Assembly (NCBI RefSeq): GCF_024539675.1
Contig: NZ_JAHHIT010000084.1
Location: 1-44,277, forward strand
Origin: Streptomyces hilarionis
GTDB lineage: Bacteria; Actinomycetota; Actinomycetes; Streptomycetales; Streptomycetaceae
Direction of reading: 5' to 3'
DNA length: 44,277 bases
Shown here: positions 17,138-24,278 of the stretch, one piece after another
Numbering within the stretch: position 1 is the stretch's first letter
Layout of the letters: every line of letters starts with the position of its first letter
The notes under the pieces: model-generated
Databases searched by the model: none
What the model was told of the DNA's origin: nothing
The model's input: only the letters and a program-made list of their open reading frames with translations
Made by a program: the position numbers and the translations under genes

Positions 17138-18545
17138 TCTTCCCCGGAAGGCGGTCACCCGGACCGCCAAGCTCGCCGCGCTCCCGCTCGGCTTCGCCGG
17201 GCGGGCGACCTGGGGCCTGGGCAAGCGGATCGTGGGCGAGTCCGCGGAGATCGTCGGCCGTGAACTGCAGCAGCGCACCGCCGAGCAGCTCTTCAAGGTG
17301 CTGGGCGAGCTCAAGGGCGGCGCGATGAAGTTCGGGCAGGCGCTGTCCGTCTTCGAGTCCGCCCTGCCCGAGGAGGTGGCCGGCCCCTACCGCGCGGCGC
17401 TCACCAAGCTCCAGGACGCGGCGCCGCCGATGCCGACCCGCACCGTGCACGCCGTGCTCACGGCCCAGCTCGGCGAGGACTGGTCCGAGCTCTTCCTCGA
17501 GTTCGACGACAAGCCGGCCGCGGCCGCCTCGATCGGCCAGGTGCACCGCGCGGTGTGGCACGACGGCCGGGAGGTGGCGGTCAAGGTCCAGTACCCGGGG
17601 GCCGGCGAGGCCCTGCTGTCCGACCTGAACCAACTCAGCCGCTTCGCACGGCTGTTGGGTCCGCTCATCCCCGGCATGGACGTGAAGCCGCTGATCACGG
17701 AACTGCGGGACCGGGTCTCCGAGGAGCTCGACTACGGCCTGGAGGCGCAGGCCCAGCAGGCCCACGCGGACGAGTTCGTCGACGACCCCGACGTCGTGGT
17801 GCCGGCGGTGGTCCACCAGTGCGACCAGGTCCTGGTCACCGAGTGGATCGACGGCGTGCCGCTCTCCGAAGTGATCGCCGACGGTACCGAGGAGCAACGC
17901 GATCGCGCAGGTCAGCTGCTGTCCCGGTTCCTCTTCTCCGGTCCGGCGCGCACCGGCCTGCTGCACGCCGACCCGCACCCGGGGAACTTCCGGCTTCTGC
18001 CCGGCGGCCCCGGAGGCGAGGACGACTGGCGGCTGGGCGTGCTGGACTTCGGCACCGTCGACCGGCTCCCGGGCGGACTGCCCGACCCGATCGGTGAGTC
18101 ACTGCGCATGACCCTGGACGGAGAGGCCGAGGCGGTCTACGAACTCCTGCGCAGGGAGGGGTTCGTCAAGGAGTCCATCGAGCTGGATCCCGACGCGGTC
18201 CTCGACTACCTCGAGCCGATCATCGAGCCGGCCCTGGTGGACGAGTTCACCTTCACCCGCGGCTGGATGCGCAGCCAGGCGGCCAGGATCGCCGACATCC
18301 GCTCCCCCGCCCACCAGTTGGGCAAGCAGCTCAACCTGCCGCCGGCCTACCTGCTGATACACCGGGTGACGTTGAGCACGATCGGCGTGCTGTGCCAGCT
18401 CGGCGCGACGGTGCGGCTGCGCGAGGAGCTGGAGGAATGGCTGCCGGGCTTCCTCCCGGAGGAGACCGACAAGGACCTGGGAGCGCTGGAGGACACCGAG
18501 GAGCCGGAGGAGCTGGAAGCCGAGGATTCGGTCGCGGAGGCGTGA
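17130..18545 (+). CDS. ABC1/UbiB family atypical kinase
   Basis: A 471-residue ABC1/ADCK/UbiB-family protein (Rv3197 type). Diagnostic motifs are present: the KxGQ segment KGGAMKFGQ near residue 62, the Ala-rich nucleotide loop AAAASIGQVHRA near 130, the Lys in VAVKVQYPG, the Glu-Glu-Leu-Asp-Tyr segment, HADPHPGNF near 279 and DFGTVD near 306. Such proteins are ATPases/atypical kinases linked to quinone or lipid metabolism and, in mycobacteria, to drug tolerance; the target here is not known. The tail is Glu-rich. GGAGGG lies 3 to 4 bases before the ATG at 17130. The gene overlaps the E1-like gene by 8 bp, and wblC lies just beyond, as in mycobacteria. Confidence 0.92.
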   Translation: MSDLPRKAVTRTAKLAALPLGFAGRATWGLGKRIVGESAEIVGRELQQRTAEQLFKVLGELKGGAMKFGQALSVFESALPEEVAGPYRAALTKLQDAAPPMPTRTVHAVLTAQLGEDWSELFLEFDDKPAAAASIGQVHRAVWHDGREVAVKVQYPGAGEALLSDLNQLSRFARLLGPLIPGMDVKPLITELRDRVSEELDYGLEAQAQQAHADEFVDDPDVVVPAVVHQCDQVLVTEWIDGVPLSEVIADGTEEQRDRAGQLLSRFLFSGPARTGLLHADPHPGNFRLLPGGPGGEDDWRLGVLDFGTVDRLPGGLPDPIGESLRMTLDGEAEAVYELLRREGFVKESIELDPDAVLDYLEPIIEPALVDEFTFTRGWMRSQAARIADIRSPAHQLGKQLNLPPAYLLIHRVTLSTIGVLCQLGATVRLREELEEWLPGFLPEETDKDLGALEDTEEPEELEAEDSVAEA

Positions 18546-18626
18546 GGCGGAGAGCGAAGGCGTACGAGGGGGGCGGGGTGGCACGAGAGGGAAGGCGGTG
18601 TGACGCTTCTCACCACCGCTGCGACC

Positions 18627-18911
18627 TCACCACCACTCCGAGTCCAGTCGTCCCTCGATCGCCCTGAGGTTGTCGCGGGCACAGGCCTCGCAGTAGTGGC
18701 GCCGGACGCCGTGCTCCACGGAGCAGGTCCAGGTGAGGGGCGGCGGCTGCGCGGTCCGCGCACCGCAGTGCGCGCAGGCCACGAGACCGGACCCGGACGA
18801 GGAGTCGCCTCGCTCGCCGCCCCCGGCCGGGTCGCCGCCCCCGGCTCGGTCGCTTTCTCCGGCTCGGTCACCGTCTGCGGCTCGGTCACTGTCTCCGGGA
18901 GGACGCGTCAT
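18627..18911 (-). CDS. Small zinc-ribbon protein with low-complexity N-terminus
   Basis: A 94-residue protein. The C-terminal half carries two Cys pairs, CAHCGART and then HYCEACARDNLRAIEGRL, a zinc-ribbon spacing with an extra Cys-Ser between (TWTCSVEHG). The N-terminal half is a hexapeptide-like repeat of Asp-Arg-Ala-Gly type encoded by an 18-bp tandem repeat. Function unknown; such ribbons often bind nucleic acid or protein. The ATG at 18911 is chosen because GAGG abuts it; a GTG at 18950 would add 13 residues. The gene is convergent with the ABC1 kinase gene, and a strong terminator lies upstream of it. Confidence 0.65.
   Translation of the reverse strand: MTRPPGDSDRAADGDRAGESDRAGGGDPAGGGERGDSSSGSGLVACAHCGARTAQPPPLTWTCSVEHGVRRHYCEACARDNLRAIEGRLDSEWW
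18825..18896. repeat. 18-bp tandem repeat, four units, inside zinc-ribbon gene
   Basis: Four consecutive 18-bp units start at 18825, 18843, 18861 and 18879. The last three share GGCTCGGTC at the start; the first is diverged. The repeat keeps frame and yields hexapeptides like SDRAGG and GDRAGE. Confidence 0.8.
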
Positions 18912-18956
18912 CCTCGGGACGATAGCGCCGCTGCCGGGGCTCGTCCGCACAACGCA

Positions 18957-18996
18957 CCGCGGGGGCCGGTCCGTTCGGACGGACCGGCCCCCGCGG
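18957..18996 (-). terminator. Terminator of the wblC operon
   Basis: A perfect 18-bp stem (18957-18974 and 18979-18996) with loop TCGG, about 55 bp past the stop of the 107-residue gene that ends the wblC transcript. It is symmetric, so it also insulates the zinc-ribbon gene. Confidence 0.85.
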
Positions 18997-19050
18997 GGAA
19001 GAGCTTCGCCTCCCGACGGATCGGGAGGCCACCGCTTCAGGTGGGTGTCG

Positions 19051-19374
19051 TTACTGCATCACGGCCATGGCGAGCGCCCGGCGGGCGCGCAGCGAGGCGC
19101 GCTCGGCCCGACGCTGCATCCGGCGAGCGGCCAGCAGGCGCGCGGCCTGACGGCCCTGCTCGGCCTCGCGCAGTCGGTCGTGCATATGCGCACGAGCCAG
19201 GGCTTCTGGGATGAGTTGCATCTCGCGGGTCCTGTTCTGACGCGAGTCGTACGCGCCGGTGGTGGTGACGTCTTCGGTCGCGGAGCCTGCGGGCTCGCTG
19301 GTGAACGGCTTCATCGGGGCCTGCTTCTTGGGGTCTTGCGTGAGGGGGCGGTCGATCGTTCCTGCGATGTTCAT
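19051..19374 (-). CDS. Small basic protein coupled to wblC
   Basis: A 107-residue protein of unknown function. The first half is polar. The second half (about 50-105) is a strongly basic, Ala/Arg-rich helix with many RRA/RAR steps, resembling a nucleic-acid or ribosome-binding amphipathic helix; this reading is inferred from composition only. The ATG at 19374 overlaps the wblC stop as ATGA, so its translation should depend on wblC translation and on the same attenuated promoter. I find no Cys or known domain. It is followed by a strong terminator, so it is the last gene of the wblC operon. Confidence 0.7.
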   Translation of the reverse strand: MNIAGTIDRPLTQDPKKQAPMKPFTSEPAGSATEDVTTTGAYDSRQNRTREMQLIPEALARAHMHDRLREAEQGRQAARLLAARRMQRRAERASLRARRALAMAVMQ

Positions 19375-19739
19375 GCTGTGACCGGGTTCTTGCGCGGGCG
19401 ACCACGCGGCCGCTTGCGGGCGACGACGACACCCTGGACGAACAGCTCGCCACCCCAGACGCCCCAAGGCTCGCGACGCTCCTTGGCGCCGGCGAGGCAG
19501 GCCTCGACCAGCGGGCAGGTGCGGCACAGGGACTTGGCGTACTCGACGTCGGCCGGCGTCTCGGCGAAGAAGACTTCCGGGTCGTACGAGCGGCAGGGGA
19601 CGGGCACGCCGAGGTTCTCGATGGCGTCGTCGAGCGCGGTGAGCGCCGTGAGCGGGGTCAAGGTGGGGTCCTTCGTGAGGCCGGGCGGGGGGATCGTTTC
19701 GGAAGGCGGTACGGACGGGGCGTGCGCTTCGAGTTGCAC
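19371..19739 (-). CDS. wblC: WhiB-family iron-sulfur regulator WblC (WhiB7 ortholog)
   Basis: A 122-residue WhiB-like protein. Four Fe-S cysteines are spaced C-x22-C-x2-C-x5-C (from PCRSYDPE through SLCRTCPLVEAC). The G[V/I]WGG turn follows (EPWGVWGGE), and the AT-hook RKRPRGRPRKN ends the protein; the AT-hook defines the WhiB7/WblC branch. In this branch the protein binds the primary sigma factor and activates resistance genes for ribosome-targeting antibiotics through AT-rich DNA next to the -35 element, including its own promoter. GTG at 19739 is the start (MQLEAHAPS), with GAGG about 11 bases upstream. Upstream lie the attenuator, upstream ORF and promoter described separately; UvrD2 and the ABC1 kinase flank it as in mycobacteria. 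Confidence 0.95.
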   Translation of the reverse strand: MQLEAHAPSVPPSETIPPPGLTKDPTLTPLTALTALDDAIENLGVPVPCRSYDPEVFFAETPADVEYAKSLCRTCPLVEACLAGAKERREPWGVWGGELFVQGVVVARKRPRGRPRKNPVTA

Positions 19740-19842
19740 GGTGTGTTGTTCCTCGTCTGGTCGGTCCGGTCCGGTGGGACCGGTTGTCGGCGGGTACCGG
19801 GTTCTTTTCTTGTCCCGAGGCCCCTTCGCTCCGTCGTCCCCG

Positions 19843-19947
19843 TGATCGGGACAAACAGAAGGGCCGCGGATCCCGGGTGGGGTTCCGCGGCCCTGAAGGC
19901 GCCGGCCTGATCGAAGATCAGGCTGGATCACTCCAGGGTTCCGGCCC
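19843..19947 (-). promoter_or_regulatory. wblC leader attenuator: terminator, upstream hairpin and alternative pairing segment
   Basis: In transcript order: segment A (19936-19947, GGGCCGGAACCC) lies inside the last codons of the upstream ORF. A hairpin with arms 19915-19922 and 19904-19911 contains the ORF's stop codon. The terminator has an 11-bp stem (19884-19894 with 19860-19870) and a 13-base loop, followed by the T-rich TTCTGTTTGTC. Segment A nearly duplicates the terminator's 5' side (GGGCCGCGGAACCCC), so the 3' arm (GGGATCCGCGGCCC) could pair with either. A ribosome finishing the ORF would cover segment A and let the terminator form; a stalled or absent ribosome would free A. uORF-dependent attenuation of wblC/whiB7 is known; the specific pairing is my reading. 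Confidence 0.75.
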
Positions 19948-20235
19948 ACGGAAGGCCCACATCAGGTGGTGCTGCGTCGTCTGCTTCCGGAATCCGGCAC
20001 CGGTCGCGGCAAAGGCATAGGCATGCGCCTGACCCTTTACTGCTTCCAGTGCCTCGGTCGGTCGCTCATTGCGCTCGCGGACGGGAAGATCCACGGAGGC
20101 AACGGAGGAGGACACGATCCGGCCGGCACTGATGCCGGACAGACCGGTGCCCAGGGTGGAGGCGCCGAGCATGCACGAGGAGACGACCGAGAGATCGGTC
20201 AGTTTGGCGGCAGAGCTGCGGTTGATGATGATCAC
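19918..20235 (-). CDS. Upstream ORF (leader peptide) of wblC, 105 codons
   Basis: A 105-codon frame starts with GTG at 20235, preceded by GAGGAGG about eight bases upstream, one of the best ribosome binding sites in the window. The product begins VIIINRSSAAKLTDL, contains a small Gly/Ser/Ala-rich middle, and ends RGPEPWSDPA. Its TGA lies within the first leader hairpin, 24 bases before the terminator stem. The role is best read as sensing translation rather than as a functional protein, although its length and good start leave a peptide function open. It lacks similarity to any family I recognise. Confidence 0.75.
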   Translation of the reverse strand: MIIINRSSAAKLTDLSVVSSCMLGASTLGTGLSGISAGRIVSSSVASVDLPVRERNERPTEALEAVKGQAHAYAFAATGAGFRKQTTQHHLMWAFRGPEPWSDPA

Positions 20236-20355
20236 TGGAATCGCCTCCTCTCGGCGTCTCGGGGGACCGGGGATGAGCCCGGTCCGACGGATGTGCAAGC
20301 AAGTACAGCACGGAATCAGGGCCTTGGAGAAGGCCGCCGTTCCCGTGTCTAAGAA

Positions 20356-20392
20356 CCTATGGGGATTGCCGGGGCATGCGCAAACTATTTTT
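20356..20392 (-). promoter_or_regulatory. Probable wblC promoter with WblC-type AT-rich element
   Basis: On the minus strand the order is an AT-rich stretch AAAAATAG (20385-20392), directly abutting a -35-like TTTGCG (20379-20384), a 17-bp spacer, and a -10-like CATAGG (20356-20361). AT-rich DNA immediately upstream of a -35 box is the known target layout for WhiB7/WblC with the primary sigma factor, so autoregulation fits. The start point near 20345-20350 would give a leader of about 600 bases. The transcription start is inferred, not mapped. Confidence 0.6.
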
Positions 20393-20428
20393 CCGACGAG
20401 TTCGGATCAATCTCCCGCGCACCGCCCC

Positions 20429-22633
20429 TCAGTCCTGCGCGTCGCCCTCGGCCACGTCTTGGCCTGCGCAGATGGCCAGAACGTCGGCGCCGTAACGGTT
20501 GAGCTTGCGCACTCCGACGCCGGGGATCCGGGCGAGCTCCCCGTCCTCCTCGGGCACGGCCTCGGCGATCGCCATCAGCGTCTTGTCCGTGAAGACGCAG
20601 TACGCCGGCTGCCCGCTGCGCCGCGCCTGGACCGCCCGCCAGTCCCGCAGCCGCTCGTAGAGCCCCTCGTCCATGTCGGAGGGGCAGTCCTCGCAGCGCA
20701 TCAGCTTCATCTCGCCGGCGTCGGTCAGGGTCCGCCCGCAGACCCGGCAGCGGGCCGGGCTGCGCCCGCTGCGCCGCGGCACGGCCGGCGCGACCGCCGC
20801 CGCCCGGCCGAAACCGCGCTCGATGCCTCCGGCGCCTCCACCGGCCCGGCCCGCGGCGGACGCTCCCGAACCGGGGCGCAGCCCGTCGAGGAAACGGCTG
20901 GGGCGACGACTGGCGCGGCCGCCCGGGGAACGGGAGAGCGCCCAGGAGACGTGCAGACGTTCACGGGCCCGGGTGACGCCGACGTAGAGCAGGCGGCGCT
21001 CCTCCTCGATCTGCTCGTCCGTCCGGGCGTAGGTGATCGGCATCATCCCCTCGGCGACGCCGACGAGGAACACGACATCCCACTCCAGGCCCTTCGCCGA
21101 GTGCAGCGAGGCCAGGGTGACGCCCTGGACGGTCGGGGCGTGCTGCGCGCTCGCCCGCTCGTCGAGCTCGGCGACCAGATCGGCCAGCGTGGCGCCGGAC
21201 CGGGCGGCGGCGAAGTCCTGCGCGAGGTGGACCAGCGCGGCCAGCGACTCCCAGCGCTCTCTGACGGCTCCGGAACCGGCCGGCGGCTGCGTGGTCCAGC
21301 CCTCGCCCGACAGGACGGCCCGCACCTGGGAGGGCAGGTCGACGGCGTCCTCCAGAAGCGTGTCGTTGCCGCCGAAGCGGGCCGCTCCGCGCAGGGCGAC
21401 CCCCGCCTTGCGCACCTCGGGCCGGTCGAAGAACCGCTCGGCGCCGCGCAGCTGGTACGGGACGCCGAGATCGGCCAGCGCCTGTTCGTACGTCTCCGAC
21501 TGCGCGTTCGTGCGGAACAGGACGGCGATCTCCGCGGCCGGGACGCCCGCGTCGAGGAGCTCGCGGATCCGGCGGGCCGCGCCCTCCGCCTCGGCCGGCT
21601 CGTCGGGGTATTCGGTGTAGGCGGGCTCGGGGCCGGGCGCGCGCTGGGAGACCAGCTCCAGGCGGTGGTCCGCGGCGCGGCCGCGGGCCTGGGCGAGCAG
21701 ACCGTTGGCGAGATGCACGACCTGGGGCGTGGAGCGGTAGTCGCGCACCAGCTTGACGACGGTGGCGCCCGGGTGGCGCGTGCGGAAGTCGAGCAGGTGG
21801 TCGGGGGTGGCGCCGGTGAAGGAGTAGATCGTCTGACTGGCGTCGCCGACCACGCACAGGTCGTCCCGCTCGCCGAGCCACAGTTCGAGCAGGCGCTGCT
21901 GGAGGGGGCTGACGTCCTGGTACTCGTCCACCACGAAGTGCTGGTACTGGGCGCGCACCTGCTCCGCGATGTCGTGGCGGTCCTGCAGGACCGCCACCGT
22001 CAGCAGCAGGACGTCCTCGAAGTCGATGACGGCGCGGGCCCGCTTGAGTTCCTCGTAGGCGGCGTAGAGCTGGGCGATCTCGGCCGGGTCGCGGGGGATC
22101 TCGCGCCCCGCCTTGGCGGCGGCCAGGGCGTAGTCGGCCGGGACGGTCTGGGTGACCTTGGACCACTCGATCTCCGCGGTGGCGTCCCGCAGCTCGCCCC
22201 GGTCGAGCCGCAGGCGGCACGCGGCGGCCGCGTCGGCGACGAGCTGGATCTTGCGGTCGACGAGCCGGGGAAGGGATCCGCCGATCGCTTTCGGCCAGAA
22301 GTACTGGAGCTGACGCAGGGCCGCGGAGTGGAAGGTGCGGGCCTGCACCCCCTGGGCGCCGAGCTGGCGCAGCCTGCCTCGCATCTCCCCCGCGGCACGG
22401 TTGGTGAAGGTGACGGCGAGCACGCTGGAGGGCTGGAGGATGCCGGCTCGGACGCCGTAGGCGATGCGGTGGGTGATCGCCCGGGTCTTGCCGGTACCGG
22501 CTCCCGCCAGCACGCACACCGGACCGCGCAGGGCGGTGGCCACCTCGCGCTGCTCGGGGTCGAGCCCTTCGAGCACCGCGTCGGCCGAGTCCGGTGCCTG
22601 CGGGAAGAGGGAGGAGTGCGTTGCTGCTGTCAC
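20429..22633 (-). CDS. uvrD2: UvrD2-like superfamily I DNA helicase with HRDC domain
   Basis: A 734-residue UvrD/Rep-type 3'-5' DNA helicase. Walker A is LAGAGTGKT at residues 42-50; DEYQDVSPLQQR (motif II) and VGDASQTIYSFTGA (motif III) follow, and HSAKGLEWDVVFLVG and YVGVTRARERLHVSW mark motifs V and VI. The C-terminus holds a four-cysteine zinc segment (CRVCGRTL ... MRCEDC) and an HRDC domain (residues about 655-730), which together define actinobacterial UvrD2. It acts in DNA repair or replication. Start choice is uncertain: GTG at 22633 (MTAATHS) or GTG at 22654, neither with a clear ribosome binding site. It is divergent from mrx1, and a DnaA box lies 40 bp upstream. Confidence 0.92.
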   Translation of the reverse strand: MTAATHSSLFPQAPDSADAVLEGLDPEQREVATALRGPVCVLAGAGTGKTRAITHRIAYGVRAGILQPSSVLAVTFTNRAAGEMRGRLRQLGAQGVQARTFHSAALRQLQYFWPKAIGGSLPRLVDRKIQLVADAAAACRLRLDRGELRDATAEIEWSKVTQTVPADYALAAAKAGREIPRDPAEIAQLYAAYEELKRARAVIDFEDVLLLTVAVLQDRHDIAEQVRAQYQHFVVDEYQDVSPLQQRLLELWLGERDDLCVVGDASQTIYSFTGATPDHLLDFRTRHPGATVVKLVRDYRSTPQVVHLANGLLAQARGRAADHRLELVSQRAPGPEPAYTEYPDEPAEAEGAARRIRELLDAGVPAAEIAVLFRTNAQSETYEQALADLGVPYQLRGAERFFDRPEVRKAGVALRGAARFGGNDTLLEDAVDLPSQVRAVLSGEGWTTQPPAGSGAVRERWESLAALVHLAQDFAAARSGATLADLVAELDERASAQHAPTVQGVTLASLHSAKGLEWDVVFLVGVAEGMMPITYARTDEQIEEERRLLYVGVTRARERLHVSWALSRSPGGRASRRPSRFLDGLRPGSGASAAGRAGGGAGGIERGFGRAAAVAPAVPRRSGRSPARCRVCGRTLTDAGEMKLMRCEDCPSDMDEGLYERLRDWRAVQARRSGQPAYCVFTDKTLMAIAEAVPEEDGELARIPGVGVRKLNRYGADVLAICAGQDVAEGDAQD

Positions 22634-22672
22634 ACAGCCATGCTGCCAGGTCACCGGAGACGGACGGGCCGG

Positions 22673-22681
22673 TTGTCCACA
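22673..22681 (+). promoter_or_regulatory. DnaA box TTGTCCACA
   Basis: Exact match to the Streptomyces DnaA-box consensus in the divergent uvrD2/mrx1 promoter region, 40 bp before the uvrD2 start. A regulatory role for DnaA is only a hypothesis. Confidence 0.5.
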
Positions 22682-22848
22682 GGCGGGCCCCCGCAGTCGT
22701 ACTAATGCGGGCCCGACGGTGGACGAGTGCGGCGAGCGTCACTCCGGCGCCCGCTCCCGACCGGCGGTCGCGGGAATGGCAGCCCACCCGCGTACGTTCT
22801 CCCCCTACGACCGCCCGTCCCCCGACCCGCCGAAGGAGCACGAGAGAC

Positions 22849-23091
22849 ATGCTGGGCACCGTGACGATGTACAGCACCACGTGGTGCGGCTACTGCCAGC
22901 GGCTGAAGAAGCAGATGGACCGCGAGGGCATCGCGTACACCGAGATCAACATCGAGCAGGACCCGGATTCCGCCGCGTTCGTCGAGAAGGCGAACGGCGG
23001 GAACCAGACGGTGCCGACCGTGCTCTTCCCCGACGGTTCGACGCTGACGAACCCGTCGCTGGCACAGGTCAAGCAGAAGATCGGCGCGTGA
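22849..23091 (+). CDS. mrx1: Mycoredoxin (glutaredoxin-like)
   Basis: An 80-residue glutaredoxin-fold protein with the active site CGYC (Cys13, Cys16), then NGGNQTVPTVLFPDG with the cis-proline TVP. Mycoredoxin-1 reduces mycothiol-protein mixed disulfides in actinobacteria using mycothiol, mycothione reductase and NADPH. The length, motif and position next to uvrD2 and nudC match mycobacterial Rv3198A. The ATG at 22849 is preceded by AAGGAG (about 11 bases) and GAGAG (3 bases). It is closed by a strong terminator. Confidence 0.93.
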   Translation: MLGTVTMYSTTWCGYCQRLKKQMDREGIAYTEINIEQDPDSAAFVEKANGGNQTVPTVLFPDGSTLTNPSLAQVKQKIGA

Positions 23092-23128
23092 CCGTGTCCG
23101 GCGCGTGACCAGGCGCGGCGTGATGACG

Positions 23129-23160
23129 AGGGGCGGCCCCGAATGCTCGGGGCCGCCCTT
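23129..23160. terminator. Bidirectional terminator between mrx1 and nudC
   Basis: A 12-bp GC-rich stem (23131-23142 and 23147-23158), extended by a G-T and an A-T pair, with loop ATGC, between two convergent genes. Confidence 0.85.
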
Positions 23161-23181
23161 CGTCCGTGTCCGCGGCCCGGC

Positions 23182-24123
23182 TCAGACGCCGCGGGTGGGC
23201 AGCGGCTTGCCGTACCAGAGCTCGATCAGGCGGGCCGCGATGGAGATCCCGTAGGGCGGCAGCACCTCGCCGGACTCGAAGGCGGCGCCGAGTTCGTCGC
23301 GGGAGAACCAGCGGGCCTCGTGGATCTCGTCGCCGTCGACCTCGATGTCGGTGGACGTGGCGCGGGCCATGAAGCCCAGCATGAGGCTGGACGGGAAGGG
23401 CCAGGGCTGGCTGGCGATGTACTCGACCGGGCCGACGGTGATGCCGGCCTCCTCGAAGACCTCGCGGCGCACGGACTGCTCGATGGACTCGCCCGGCTCG
23501 ACGAACCCGGCGAGGGTCGAGAAGCGGCCCTCGGGCCAGTGCACCTGTCGGCCGAGGAGGATGCGGTCGTCCTCGTCGGTCACGGCCATGATCACCGCGG
23601 GGTCGGTGCGCGGGTAGTGCTCGGCGCCGCAGGCGGGGCAGCGGCGGATGTGGCCGGCGGCGGCGATGACGGTGCGCTCGCCGCAGCGGGAGCAGAAGCG
23701 GTGGGTGCGCTGCCAGTTCTCCAGTCCGACCGCGTGCACCATCAGGCCCACGTCGCGGGGCGACAGCAGCAGTCCGGCCTCGCGCAGTCCGGCCGGGCGC
23801 GCGGACTGGTCGATGCGACCGGGCAGCGCGTCCTTCTGGAGGGCGAAGTAGCTGACGCCGTCGTCGTCGGTGCCCAGGAAGTAGCGGTGCGCCTCGGTGA
23901 GGGGCGCCTCGAACGACGGGGTCATGACGAGTTCGGTGCGGCCGTCGGGCGTCTCGTCGATGAGGACCTGGCCGCCGGAGACGACGAAGCACCGTGTCGT
24001 CGGGTGGCTCCACGCGGCGGCAAGCCAGGCCTCGTCGAGCCGGTGGTGGGCGGCCCGGTCCACGCCGCTCGGCGCGGTGAGCGAAATGGGTCGATCGGCG
24101 TTCTGGTCGGTCCAGGTGGTCAC
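23182..24123 (-). CDS. nudC: NADH pyrophosphatase / NAD-decapping Nudix hydrolase NudC
   Basis: A 313-residue NudC. A zinc ribbon with two Cys pairs (FCSRCGE ... RRCPACGAEHYPR, about residues 145-175) precedes the Nudix box GFVEPGESIEQSVRREVFEE (about 206-225). The subfamily signature SQPWPFPSS follows about 20 residues later and marks NADH specificity. It hydrolyses NAD(H) to NMN(H) and AMP and removes NAD caps from RNA in characterised homologs. The GTG at 24123 has GGAAG five bases upstream. The gene is convergent with mrx1. In mycobacteria, nudC is linked to isoniazid/ethionamide-NAD adduct cleavage; no such role is shown here. Confidence 0.95.
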   Translation of the reverse strand: MTTWTDQNADRPISLTAPSGVDRAAHHRLDEAWLAAAWSHPTTRCFVVSGGQVLIDETPDGRTELVMTPSFEAPLTEAHRYFLGTDDDGVSYFALQKDALPGRIDQSARPAGLREAGLLLSPRDVGLMVHAVGLENWQRTHRFCSRCGERTVIAAAGHIRRCPACGAEHYPRTDPAVIMAVTDEDDRILLGRQVHWPEGRFSTLAGFVEPGESIEQSVRREVFEEAGITVGPVEYIASQPWPFPSSLMLGFMARATSTDIEVDGDEIHEARWFSRDELGAAFESGEVLPPYGISIAARLIELWYGKPLPTRGV

Positions 24124-24278
24124 GGGTACTTCCAACTCCCCCGGTGGAACGGTTGTTTCGGCGGGCGGTTCAGCGGGACGTACAGCAGGGGACGACCGGT
24201 TCGGGAGCGGTGTCGCGGGGCGGGGCGGTCTGCCCGGTGTGCGCCCCGCGCGCGGGCCCCGCGGGCCGATCGGGGATC

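Noticed and set aside
18825..18896. CRISPR-like array
   Set aside because: Units are contiguous with no spacers, 18 bp long and coding; the same objection applies to 33024-33095 and 38256-38369.
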